Below, piece after piece: positions 12,178-22,462 of a stretch of DNA of 64,000 nucleotides. Numbering within the stretch: the first letter of the stretch is position 1; each line of letters opens with the position of its first letter. The notes under the pieces were generated by a model. The model was not told the origin of the DNA. It saw only the letters and a list, made by a program, of their open reading frames with translations, and did no database searches. The position numbers and the translations under genes were made by a program. Origin of the DNA: Ustilago trichophora (Eukaryota > Basidiomycota > Ustilaginomycetes > Ustilaginales > Ustilaginaceae); NCBI GenBank assembly GCA_900323505.1, contig OOIN01000028.1, positions 496,001 through 560,000 of the forward strand. The letters are read 5' to 3'.

Positions 12178-12272
12178 ATCGGCCATGAAACTTTGAAAGC
12201 ACCGCATCCCGTCCGATCTGCGAAGTTAAATTGCCTTGTCAGTAGCACGCGGGAATCGGAGGTGCTGCAGTT
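12178..12272 (+). pseudogene. truncated 5S rRNA copy
   Basis: A 95-nt sequence sharing a long exact core (GAAAGCACCGCATCCCGTCC, then GATCTGCGAAGTTAA) and the 3' end GGTGCTGCAGTT with the intact 5S gene at 55486-55603. Relative to that 118-nt gene it lacks TGC near the 5' end, bases after GAAGTTAA in the box A region, and the block CTGCGGTGGGGGAC, so the internal promoter and central helices are disrupted. A TTTTT run follows at once (12271-12275), as in a Pol III unit. It lies between the 3' ends of FIS1 and the HPP gene. It is interpreted as a dead 5S copy. Confidence 0.85.
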
Positions 12273-12402
12273 TTTATTTTCTCTTCGTTACACCTTGTCT
12301 TGGCAATATGCGATCACATAGCCACGGAAAAGTGCGCTTCTATTTGACTTTGACAGTACAAAAGGGGGTGGTGGTTCTAAATGCTGGGCGAGGGTGGAAG
12401 GT

Positions 12403-14493
12403 CTAGAGACCGCCACGCCATTGTACAGCGGGGACGGGGGGAACTTTTCTGTTACTACTGGAACCGGTAGAGTGTCGTCGATTCTCATTGACGTGGATTA
12501 CGACGGTTGTGCTTCGTCGGCTGCGTCGACTACCTTTCGAGTTGTTGCGCGAGATGACGGTGGTGTCGGTTTCGATCATGCGTGATTTGACCCGTGGTTC
12601 GCTTCCAGCTGATGTTGCTGGTGTTGGTGCGGTGGTGATGGGGTTAGCGTGTGCAAAGGCAGCTTCGGAATCGACCGAGTTGATCTTTGTCACTTCCGAG
12701 TTTCTTGTCTGTCTTCCATCTTCTCCCTCAGTCCCATTGCCGCCACCGTTCGACCTACCACCATCCCCATGATCATCCCCTCTCGACCAACCAGTAGCAT
12801 TCTTAACCCTTTCCGCCCCGCCCAAATTATGCGAGGCCATACCGGCCATTGGAGCAGCCGTCTGCTTTGGTTTCGGTTCGAGTGTTGGTTCGACTCCCCA
12901 ACCATGTCTCACCCTTGCACCTGAATCCGGGACCCTATAGAAACCCTTCTCTTGCTCCTGTTCCTCTTGCTGTGGGTTGGTGGACCTCTTTCGTTTTGGA
13001 CGTTGCACTCTCGGCTGCCAGGGATAATTACTGAAAGGCAACTTTTCCGGACCAATAATCGGCGGTTCAGCAAACGCATTTGCATAAAACCAGTTCTCAG
13101 GATACCTCCTTCCCCCCACATTGTTGATCAACAAGGCCCATCCAATCACAATGAGACTCCCGATAATCACTATGGGGACCAACCACCAACTCATCTTCCT
13201 GTTTGTCAGCGAAACCAGCGCTATTGCAGCTCCAGGAGGGTGGATGAACCCCAGAACTTGCATGCCGAAAATGGCCACACTAACAGTGGTAGCAGCAGCG
13301 GCCCAATCGACACCATAGACTCCTTCGAGATCGTAGTTGGTATGAACGAAGGCTTTTTCCATAGCAACGCCGATGATGGCCGCAATGGTGTTGCCAAAGA
13401 GGATATTCTTTGGTTGAGCTAAAGGGGTGCGATAGGCAAAGAAGCTTAAGACTGCTTCGGTGGCAAATGCACCGATGATGAGGGGTGCATGATGGGCGCG
13501 GTGGAAGGGGGAGCGACTGACAAGGCTCAACAGGGCAATGATGACCCATGCGGCGATCAACGAATGGATCGAATTGACGAGCTTGGCGCCCACTTGATCC
13601 TTGTACATCGTAACGAGGTGGATGTTGCCCGTGTCCGGATCGCGATAGCGGGCAATCTGTCCTGTTTCGCCAGATACCGGAAGACCGAAGCTCAAGATGC
13701 GACCACAGAGGTAGTGGAATCGGTTGAAACCAGGATGGTTGGGTGTGAGACGGATATCGGGCGGAGTGTGGGGGTGCGAGAGGGGTCGATAGCCAATAAA
13801 GTTTGTCAAGGGGTAGAGGGCTGCTAGGATGGGATGGTCGTCGTCGTCGTCATGATCATCACCATCCCCATGGTTGTTGTTTCTATCGTTGTCGCCGTTT
13901 TGCCCTTTCTCTTCGATCCCATTGTGAGTGTGACTCCGATCACCTTTGACCTTCTTGAACGACCTAAAGTGTCGTCCTCCCCCACCCTCGCTGGATGGTG
14001 AAGAATTCTGATCGTGAGAATCATGCGGACTCGCTCTCTGCGTGCTACTGTCCGTAGTGGGCGAAGTCTGTTGTGCATGGTCATTGCTCGAACCACCAGC
14101 GGTAGCCTCTACTCTACCCGGCTGTGCGGCACCGGCAGCGTTGGCAGCGTTGTTCTTCTTCTTAGAATTGCGGCGCCAGACGTTCGACCCTGACCTGCCC
14201 AAGTTACGACCGACCTTGCTCGTCTCTGCTGTCTCGGTTTCACCGGTTGTCGTTGGTGGCGGCGCAGAGTTATCAGCCTCGTCCTCAGCAGAAGCACGGG
14301 AGCCATCGGTGGAGATGTTTTCGATAAAGCGGCCGGCTGGTGGTTGCTTGACCGGCTGTTCTGGCTGAGGTAGAGGGTCGATGGGGATTCCAGGTGAGGC
14401 GGGGGAGACGGGCGTAGGTTCTTCTGGGATCGTAGTAGGGGCGCGAATCGAGGCTGCTTCGGCCGTGCTGTTGTCCTGCGAGTCTCGAGACAT
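12403..14493 (-). CDS. HPP-family integral membrane protein
   Basis: A 696-residue single-exon protein. Residues 1-215 are disordered and Ser/Thr/Pro-rich and end in an Asp/His stretch (HGDGDDHDDDDDH, about 208-220). The membrane core (about 300-460) has four hydrophobic segments: IAAWVIIALLSLV, APLIIGAFATEAVLSFFAY, the stretch through NILFGNTIAAIIGVAM, and WLVPIVIIGSLIVIGWALLI. It carries the family-defining His-Pro-Pro at 418-420 in GFIHPPGAAIALVS and the conserved LAQPKNILFG. A long basic, Ser-rich C-terminal tail follows. Members in plants and cyanobacteria are linked to nitrite transport into plastids or cells; the substrate and membrane of fungal members are not known to me. The region 255-300 is longer than I expect for the family and could hide a small unspliced intron, though the frame is open throughout. 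Confidence 0.85.
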   Translation of the reverse strand: MSRDSQDNSTAEAASIRAPTTIPEEPTPVSPASPGIPIDPLPQPEQPVKQPPAGRFIENISTDGSRASAEDEADNSAPPPTTTGETETAETSKVGRNLGRSGSNVWRRNSKKKNNAANAAGAAQPGRVEATAGGSSNDHAQQTSPTTDSSTQRASPHDSHDQNSSPSSEGGGGRHFRSFKKVKGDRSHTHNGIEEKGQNGDNDRNNNHGDGDDHDDDDDHPILAALYPLTNFIGYRPLSHPHTPPDIRLTPNHPGFNRFHYLCGRILSFGLPVSGETGQIARYRDPDTGNIHLVTMYKDQVGAKLVNSIHSLIAAWVIIALLSLVSRSPFHRAHHAPLIIGAFATEAVLSFFAYRTPLAQPKNILFGNTIAAIIGVAMEKAFVHTNYDLEGVYGVDWAAAATTVSVAIFGMQVLGFIHPPGAAIALVSLTNRKMSWWLVPIVIIGSLIVIGWALLINNVGGRRYPENWFYANAFAEPPIIGPEKLPFSNYPWQPRVQRPKRKRSTNPQQEEQEQEKGFYRVPDSGARVRHGWGVEPTLEPKPKQTAAPMAGMASHNLGGAERVKNATGWSRGDDHGDGGRSNGGGNGTEGEDGRQTRNSEVTKINSVDSEAAFAHANPITTAPTPATSAGSEPRVKSRMIETDTTVISRNNSKGSRRSRRSTTVVIHVNENRRHSTGSSSNRKVPPVPAVQWRGGL

Positions 14494-15997
14494 GGTTGTG
14501 TCCGTGGGTACTCGTCGTCTTGATCTCCCGCTGTCTATGTTTGTTTGGACTGGGTATGCGTGCTCGAAGACGTTCCGTGGAGAGACGTGTGTCGGTGGGA
14601 TTGTTCGCTCGAGCGTTGGTCAGGATCGCCGAAACTGATATTGATCTGCGGGAGTCGATGTGGTGGTTGTAAAAGTCTAGATGATTGACTGTATGCGCGC
14701 TTCTAGTAGGTTATGTTCTGACGAGCCAGAGATGTAGGGTATAAGAGGAAGGAAGGAGACCTTTCCAGGTTGATCTGACGGAAGCACGAGTTGCTGGTTG
14801 GTAAGGAAAGAAGGAGGGTGTATTACATCTTCAGACAAACGTCACAAGAAGTCGCTGTCACCTCTCGATCAGAACTTCCGGGGTGTTAACACACGGATAA
14901 GCAAAGGAAAACGAGGGTACAGTCCACACACACTCGATGGGGACAGGACCCTTTCAACCAGCTCCAGGTCGGGCAAGGGACAGCCAAGACCTGTCAGAAC
15001 CTCTTTTTCCTCTTCTCTCTGTAAAGGAAAGGGAGTCTGGACCGATCGATGGGAAGCGATCGAAACGCTGCGTTGGTTATGGGTTCTTGGTGCTACGGTG
15101 GTAAGCGTAGATTCTGCAGCCGAGGAGGCCGATTCTGTTTTCTTAGCCAGGCACGCGAGCCGAGCCTCAATCTCTTTGTACCATTGCCATTTCACATTAC
15201 ACTCGCACTGTAGTGTTCATGCGGCGACCAAAGAAAGGAAAGGAAGGAAAAAGCCAGATTAGGGAAGAAACAAGTTGCCGCTGAAGCCTCTTGAGTGTCT
15301 CAAACGCAAAGAGTGTACTGTAGAGAAGGTCGCTGTTCTCGCAGTTTGCGCTACTGTACAGTACAGTACAGTACAGTACAGTACCTTGTAAAAGACATTT
15401 TTTATCGGAGACGTTCTTTTACAATCATCGTCGTCATTCTGCTTTTGGTGTGTTTCGGCGCCTCTCTTTTCGATTTGGGCGGATTGACAGAAGATACAAT
15501 TTTCCGATGATTTTTGGGTGGGAAAATGATGTCGTTTTGTGCCTCAACTCTACACAATCCGCTGCAGACCTCGGATTCGTGCAGATTGACGTCTCGGCTT
15601 GCTCATCAGCATACGAAGCGTATTTTCACCAGGCTCAGGGAAGCAAGATGCTATCGTACTCTATGCGGCTCTCTGACACGCATGGATCACGTTGACGACA
15701 ATTTACAGACACTCTTCACAGGTGCTCATCAATCGTGCTTCGACTGGCTTGCTGAGATTTCCTCAATACCGCAAGGCATTCTGACTCAATCATCTCACTC
15801 GAGCCTCCGGTAATAATCGTTCGAGCATTTCACTCACTCTCTTTCTAACACCGCAAGCTACTCTGTGTGTTACATCTGATATCGGTATCATTGGTATATA
15901 TATGTATATGCGAATATGCGTACAGATAGAGCAGTCTTGTACAAATACAGATGCAGCTGCTAGCATGGTATACGGTCTGACATCTCTGTGCATTTGA
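14494..15997. other. intergenic: HPP upstream region and CDH1 3' side
   Basis: About 1.5 kb with no convincing ORF. It contains the TACAG pentanucleotide array at 15352-15385 and a TATA-rich patch (GGTATATATATGTATATG, about 15894-15911). The first 300 bp upstream of 14493 presumably hold the HPP promoter. Confidence 0.5.
15352..15385. repeat. TACTG + (TACAG)5 array
   Basis: One TACTG unit (15352-15356) is followed by five perfect TACAG units (15357-15381) and a partial TACC. The junction forms the 12-bp palindrome TACTGTACAGTA (15352-15363). The same palindrome recurs at 32985-32996, and a longer relative is at 41502-41524. Confidence 0.95.
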
Positions 15998-17920
15998 TCA
16001 GCGCAGCTTGGCGAAAGGGTTGAATGCGTTGGCTTCACGTCGCTTGTCAAGTTGCACTCGGTGCGATGTATTGAGATCCCAGAATCGAAGCGTCTCGTCA
16101 CCTGCACCCGTCACAATCGTGTCGCCGCTGGGGCTCATCGAGAGGTACAGCACTCGCATCGTATGACCCGTCAGCGTGGCAATTTGCTGCATCGACGGAT
16201 ACTTCCACACCTGGATCTGGTTCTGGATCGCCCCGCCCGAGTATCCGTGCGTGCTGATCAGCTCGTTGGCCGTCTTGCTCCACATCAAGTTGCACACTTG
16301 ACTGCCCGTGTCGACCTCGTTGAGCATCTGACCCGTGCTTGCATTCCAGAAGCGGATCTTCATGTCTACCGTACCTCCTCCAGACGCTAGGATGCCTTGC
16401 TGGTGCGGGTTCCATGCAATCGCCTTGACCGCCGCCGTATGTTCTGTGAACCGATGCAGTGGCGTCTCGTTGAGCGCGTCCCATACGATCAGTCGGTTGT
16501 CATTGCCACCACTCGCCAGCTGGTTCGTCTCGGTATTCCACTTGAGACCACACACTTCCTGCCGGTGCGCCCGCAAAGTGCGAATGTGCTGGTCGGGTGC
16601 GCGCACATCTCGGTGGTAGATGACTCTATCGCGCGATCCAGATGTCAGGATCACTTCGTTCCACGCCAGCGATCCAACACGCTGCGTGTGCCCACGCATG
16701 GTGCGCAGCAACTTCTGCTTCTCCACATCCCAGATTTGCACCAACCCTTTCTGTGTGCCGATGGCGAGATGGTTGCCCGAGTTGGCCCAGTTGAGTCCAG
16801 TCACGACGTCATTACTGTATTCTTTCAGATCGCACAGCTTGGTGACCGACGAATTGTCCGCAGACCACAGGTAGACGCACGTTCCTAGTCCGACTCCAAG
16901 CACGTTCTTGCTCGACCAGTCGACGAGGTTGAGATAGAAGTCGTTCGCCAGGTCGGGCGCATCAAGTACTTTGTATGGCACCTTGCTGAGCACCCTTGCT
17001 GGCTTGCGAGGACTGAGCAAGAGACTTCGGCTTTCCGGTTTGACCGGAGACAGACTGTATGCTCGATGATTTGGTGAGTCGAGTGTTTCGACAGAGTGTG
17101 ATGCCAGACCGCCAAACAGGCCACCGGTGCGAGAACTGCTTCCACCTAGCTCGTCGTCGGCGATGCCGAAATCCACCGCCCTACCCATTCCAGATCCGCT
17201 GCGACCGGGTGTGCGGCTATGTGATGGACTGTAGCTAAACAAATTCCTCTTGGTCGGTGTTGCTGGAGATGCCAGGTTGGTGTGACTTGAATGGCGCGTG
17301 GCAGAAGAGCCGCCGCTGGTGTGCACCGAGGACGATGAGCTGGATGCAAAGTTGGTCAAGCCATTGGCGCGCGACCCTCGGCTTGGAGATGTATTCAGTC
17401 CGGCTTCCGCTCCAAACAGCTCGGATGAGAGCAGAGACGAGAAGGCCTGGTTGGCCTCTTCCTTCTGTGCATCGGTGTCGACTGCGATCTTGCGCTTGTG
17501 TCGATGCGGCGTTGGCGGATCATCGCCTATCAGTTGATAGGCCGTGTGGAGATCTGTGCCGTCTCTCTGTGGAATGTAGCGGTCGACATAGCTGCTGGCA
17601 AGAAGCTTCTTGGATGGTGATGAAGACTTGATGCTGGACGACGCTGACATTGCGGATCGGGATGTTTCTCCACGAGAGATGCCGGCCATGTTGGTCAGGC
17701 TGGATGACCGATGCGCGCTCGACTTGCGCGCTGCGTCTCTAGATGAGCCAGGTATTGAGATAGGAGATGTAGAAAAGCTTGATGTGGAGCCCGCTAGGAG
17801 TCTGTCGGTCGCGGAGCCTAGCAATGCATCTGTGGTTCTACTCTCTCGCTTCGAGGACGAGGGGGTAGAGCCACCAGAGGATTGGCTTCGCAAACGCCGA
17901 CCAAACTCTGTGTTGTACAT
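15998..17920 (-). CDS. CDH1: APC/C activator Cdh1/Fizzy-related (Cru1)
   Basis: A 640-residue WD40 protein of the Cdc20/Fizzy family. The C-box DRYIPQR is at about 113-119. A disordered linker follows with many minimal CDK sites (TPHR, SPSR, TPTK, SPVK, SPRK) and a basic patch HRHKRK. The propeller begins near KVPYKVLDAPDLANDFY (about 313), with repeats such as LRTMRGHTQRVGSLAWN, IRTLRAHRQEVCGLKWN and IATLTGHTMRVLYLSMSP. The C-terminus is NPFAKLR, a variant of the Ile-Arg tail that docks on the APC/C. The linker layout and the KVLDAPDL signature fit Cdh1 rather than Cdc20. The U. maydis orthologue Cru1 controls G1 cyclin levels. The start at 17920 (MYNTEF) is the first ATG in frame; the frame runs a few codons further only with a TTG. 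Confidence 0.93.
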   Translation of the reverse strand: MYNTEFGRRLRSQSSGGSTPSSSKRESRTTDALLGSATDRLLAGSTSSFSTSPISIPGSSRDAARKSSAHRSSSLTNMAGISRGETSRSAMSASSSIKSSSPSKKLLASSYVDRYIPQRDGTDLHTAYQLIGDDPPTPHRHKRKIAVDTDAQKEEANQAFSSLLSSELFGAEAGLNTSPSRGSRANGLTNFASSSSSSVHTSGGSSATRHSSHTNLASPATPTKRNLFSYSPSHSRTPGRSGSGMGRAVDFGIADDELGGSSSRTGGLFGGLASHSVETLDSPNHRAYSLSPVKPESRSLLLSPRKPARVLSKVPYKVLDAPDLANDFYLNLVDWSSKNVLGVGLGTCVYLWSADNSSVTKLCDLKEYSNDVVTGLNWANSGNHLAIGTQKGLVQIWDVEKQKLLRTMRGHTQRVGSLAWNEVILTSGSRDRVIYHRDVRAPDQHIRTLRAHRQEVCGLKWNTETNQLASGGNDNRLIVWDALNETPLHRFTEHTAAVKAIAWNPHQQGILASGGGTVDMKIRFWNASTGQMLNEVDTGSQVCNLMWSKTANELISTHGYSGGAIQNQIQVWKYPSMQQIATLTGHTMRVLYLSMSPSGDTIVTGAGDETLRFWDLNTSHRVQLDKRREANAFNPFAKLR

Positions 17921-20900
17921 GGTGGGCAACGGCTCGGTGCGACAGAGGCCGCTTCCGCCGGGTAGGTAGAGGTTCGAGTAAACAGATGCTCTGGTACCAA
18001 GGCCAGTGCTAGTCGGGTAGTGATTGCTGATGTGGAGGTGTAGCTGAAGAGCCTCTAAGAAACGGGCAAGATGAAGCAGAGGATAGTGGACTCTGGATGC
18101 AATTCGTCGATATCACGATTTAAGTGTGAGTGAAAGGTCAATGCGATGTGGCGGATGAACGAGGATGTAAGGTCGAAGCGAGCCCTTCAGTGTTGACGCA
18201 TCAAGGTTGACCTGATATGCGATGTTGTTGGACACTTCGAGTTGATGAGGAGCAGAGGAGAAAGCCTATGCTGGCCTTTCGACTCTTGAAACAGTGTCAG
18301 ATGTAGGAGGCGGAGCCCTTGAATCGTGGGTATGCAAGGCTCGCTCCCTGTTCTGATGCCAGCCAAGTGGAGGATGGTGGGTTGGACGACTCGAATGCAC
18401 TGCCGTTTCGGAGCGATAGTGGACGTTGATGGCGACTCGATAGGAGCAGAGACAGGTAAGAGATGGCTGCTAAACAGATCCGGTACGAGGATGGGTATAG
18501 ATGATAGGAGCAGGAAGAGGATGGGGGGGCTTAGGAGAGTAGAGTTGGGTATCGATGGAGGTGTTGAGCGACCAGATTTTGGCCTTGTGGTTAGCCGTGG
18601 AGCTGAGCTCTCTTGTTGCACCAACTTGTCCGTTTGCCGGGAGCAGAGAGGGTGCTGGATCATCGGGCACTCGATTGGCGCTCCAAAGCCTGATCGCTTG
18701 ACCCAAGTTCGTGAGAGCGAGGCGGCGAGAGGGCAGATACGACTTGCGATTCCTGCTTTGGCCCTCTTGGTTTCCCTTGGCCCGCTTTGAGAGAAAAGCA
18801 GCCGATCCTCACGAGAGAGAGAGTCTGTACTGTAGGTCCATGTTTTGGTTGACTTTCAGATCTCGTGTTTGTAATCAAAGTCCTGCATCGAAGCCAGCAC
18901 GAATTCAAATTTTTGAAGATTTGCACAATATTCAAAACAACAGTCCAAAACAAAGGTCTGGGAAATTGCAGAGCCGTTGGCAAGACCCGATGCGGATTCA
19001 CAAATTGCGCGCGCGTCGCAAAGCCTTGCAAGACACCAGATCGGACGCGCTTCTTCAGATCGGGAGGCTATCAAGACCTTCTCATGGGTTCATGCTTGCG
19101 ACGATCGATCGGAGGCTATAATGATCATGCTGTATGTCTAATTTCACTCGACAGAATTGATATGTCCAGGGCAGGCAAGTTGCACTGTCTTTAGGGACGG
19201 ACGGTGGTGAACGAACCAAGACGCCTCATTTGTGTACCTCGATTTTCGTTCGGATTTTTTCTTTTTCTTTCACTGATCGCAGACCTGGCTCTCTTCATTT
19301 TCGCGACTGCATTTCAAGCACCGTCACATTCCACGTCGAGCGAACATATACAGCTGCCAACAGACCAGCGGATAGATGGAGCCACTCTTGCATCTCGATG
19401 CGAGGCTAGCCAGGTAGCGATAGACGGTCTTGTGAATGCGAGGGGATACATCGACGGAGAAGATGAAGATCACTCTTTTTGAGTTTGCGGTGGTAAGAGT
19501 AAACAAAAAGTTGCATCGGCAAGCGGCTTGGTGCGGAGAACACGCGTGCGCGCCCAAGCAGAAAAACGTGCGCCGAGCCTTTTTTCTTTCTCCCCCAAAC
19601 AGGCGATGGAACGGCGAGAGCTTTGTTTTTCTCGAACCGCATCCACGCATCTGTGCTTTGGCCTGCCAAGAAGGGAGAGAGCGAAGCCCAACGCCGTCGC
19701 GGTCTCATGCGTCCCTGGAAATCCATTGAAAATTTAGGAGAAAAATAAAAAAAGTCCAAGGTGCAGCTCCCCGCCACCGGAAAAAATTGGGTAATTTTTA
19801 GCGACCCCGCCAATTTCAAACTTGGACAGACGGCGGAAATTCCACACGTCAAGGATCAAACAAGGCCTGGGCGCCAGAGCCTTGAGATTCCTTGATCAGC
19901 TCGTGCCTCCCTCACCAGACTACATCAAAAGCTCTGCAGCTCCCTCCTGACACCTTCCAATCTGAGCAAGGGTCTGCTAATTATGATGTAGGGTCAACAT
20001 CAGGAACAGGATCGCTCGCTATCAATTCTATAGGCTCATATGGGGAGGTGCGAGCTGCCTGATATGAGGACGACAGATTCAAATTGAGAAGCGTGTGGTG
20101 TATTGGGCGAGCGGAGTGCCTTCAGGCTTCGGCCGAAGGTATCGACATCGATCCACCCCATCGCATTTCCCGGCAAAGACGACCCAACCCACGATGGTCC
20201 ACCTCTTAACGTGAGCACGTCATCGTGCCCAGCACTGCTGTGTCGATGCGCAAGGGAATCAGCAAAGTCCCTGCGAAAACATTCATCAAGACTGACATGA
20301 TGGGGATAGAATCCTTCAGGTCCAGCCTTCTCACTCGAGACGACTCTGCTGTTAGCCCTTGCAACAAAGTAGAAACAAGATTTGCGTTCAGAGTGTTGCC
20401 TCGTCACAACAACTCCACTCCTTGTCGGCCGTAGTAGCAGGATCGTGAATAGACCATGTCCGACCGCAACGATTTGTTAGATTCCGCTATCAGAAGCCAA
20501 GCACGCGACGTAAGCCCGGAGTTTTTTCTTCCTCTTTCTTCTTTCCCTTATTTTCTCGGTACCTGGGCCCCAGAACGGGATCTGGCGACTTCGGGTCGTG
20601 TCAAGGTTTGGCCCAAAAAGAAAAAGAAAAAAAAAAAGTCAGGGCCTCAGTTCAAGTGCCTGCCACGTCAGAACGGTCCAAAACCAAATAAAAATTTGCA
20701 ATATTGGATTAATTTGGAAATACACTGTCAAAGTGCCTCTGTTCTTGGCTCGGCTCTCTGATGTTGTTGTCAGCTGCTCGGCTTGCACACTGCGCAGATG
20801 GCATGGCTGGCTGCGCATCGCATCCATGATGCGAGTTCGAATGAATGCCGATCTTCCTTTGGCAGTCTCAGGTCAAAGTGCCTGGGCGGAGCGATGACAT

Positions 20901-22382
20901 GCTTTTCGATCCCTGCATGCGACGGTACACTGCTCCAGTGCCTTGGCCCTTCCGGCTTATCCGCCTTTTCGTCGCCGCTACGTTGCTTGTCTCCATCAAC
21001 TTGCCTGGCCGTCCTTCGTCCTCGTTGAGTCCTCGACTCTCTGTCTCACGTCTGACTTTGGTCAAGGTTGAGCAATAGTCTCTGCTTTTTGTATCGTGGA
21101 TCGCCTTTGACGATGACGAAACGAAGTTGAATCGAGATGTTGAGAGCTGAACGGAAGCGGGGTGGAGTCACGCGTCGGCTTTCCACCAAAGCACAATCAT
21201 GTCCCTTCTGAGTTTAGCTCACACTGACTTTGTGAGGCGCGGTCAGCTCGCTCTGGGTCGCGCAAGAGTCGGAAAGCAGCCAGAGGCGTGGGTGCACAAT
21301 CTTCAACCCTGTGCTTGCTCCTTCGAGCGTAGGGCAAAAAAGCCAGCTGTCTAGCATGCTTTCCACTGCGCAGCGAATCGTCTTACGCTGGGCTGTCACC
21401 CACTTATCTTCGAAAGCGGAGATGAGCTGAGAGAGGGAGCAGTTCGCCTCATCTAGCGTTTTGCACCTTTTCTCGTGCGTGATGCTGGAAGATTATAGAG
21501 GCCCTCTTTTCAAAGACCATCCATCGACCCCACCGACTTTCAAGCCTTTCAGCCATGCCCTGCCATCATCCTTGATCCGTTACGTAGCTTGGATTGGCTT
21601 CGAATCTATTGGACTCTTACAGCATTGATGTCGATTGGGATCTAGACTTTAGCATCTCAAACGTTCGAAGAGAAAGATGTGTGTGTGTGGGGGCCAACTC
21701 GATTTTGCCAGAGCAAAAAGAGTCTCGGAAAAGCGAGGAAAGCTCGAAAGATGGCCGGCGCGAGAATGAGGGTCCCTCAAGCTGATGACACAGAAACAAT
21801 ACACACACAAGGCCATGTCTATCGCCCGTCTCGTTTCAACGCCAACGCATAATCCAATCCTCGCCTTCGCCTCTGCTCATCCCAACTTGGCCTCGCTCGC
21901 TTTTTGTCTCTCCTTGGTCTTACGTCCGGACCCCTTTCGCCCTCCCCTCTTTTCGTCAACCCACCCAAAAGCTTGATTCCAAGATTGACTATTTTCCATC
22001 CGAAATAGATCAGCTCCCAAAAGCCCGACGCATCCTCTCTGCTCGCCTCGAGAATCACTCGCACCAATCGCCCCTCGCTCGCTCGCTCGCATCGCATCAC
22101 ATCCCATCGCATCCCGCACAAGTCGCAATCACAACACACACCACACACAACATCGATCCGACCGAACATCTTTGTCCAAACTCAATTCGCAATCCTTTTC
22201 CAACTCTGATCCGCCGTGCCGCGCCGTCCCCGCCACGCCACCTGTTTTCTCCCCTTCCCTTTTCTCCCCCCCTCGCCTCGAATCCGCATTGCACCGCTTC
22301 CACGCCCCTCCAAGACCCTGTTCCACCCTTTTGCTGCGCTTGGTTGGGTTCCGATCCACGCTCAGCCTCTTGCGAAATCACG
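17921..22382. other. 4.5-kb stretch without a supported gene
   Basis: Open frames here are short (mostly under 160 codons), overlap on both strands and lack recognisable domains; several have no ATG. The part next to 17920 probably holds the CDH1 promoter and leader. The region 19540-19850 has short A/T runs and 20610-20640 an A-rich run. I saw no tRNA, snRNA or transposon signature. A repeat of CAAAGTGCCT occurs near 20728 and 20873. Small ncRNAs or fast-evolving genes with many introns cannot be excluded. Confidence 0.5.
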
Positions 22383-22388
22383 TATAAA
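22383..22388 (+). promoter_or_regulatory. TATA box of histone H3
   Basis: TATAAA in the context CACGTATAAAGTAGACC. It lies 866 bp before the H3 start codon but only 80 bp before the putative leader-intron donor at 22463, a normal distance for TATA, short first exon and donor. A CT-rich strip at 22400-22435 is the likely start-site region. Confidence 0.6.
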
Positions 22389-22462
22389 GTAGACCCCTTC
22401 CCCCTTCCAATCCCAATTCCCCTTTTCCTCTTTTACAACCATCACCTCAAGCAAAATTCAAC

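Noticed and set aside
17921..17929. Longer CDH1 start three codons upstream
   Set aside because: The first codon is TTG; the first ATG is at 17920.
18187..18790. Overlapping frames of 158 and 154 codons on opposite strands
   Set aside because: They overlap each other, have low-complexity Ser/Pro or mixed content and resemble no family. They fit promoter/leader sequence of CDH1.
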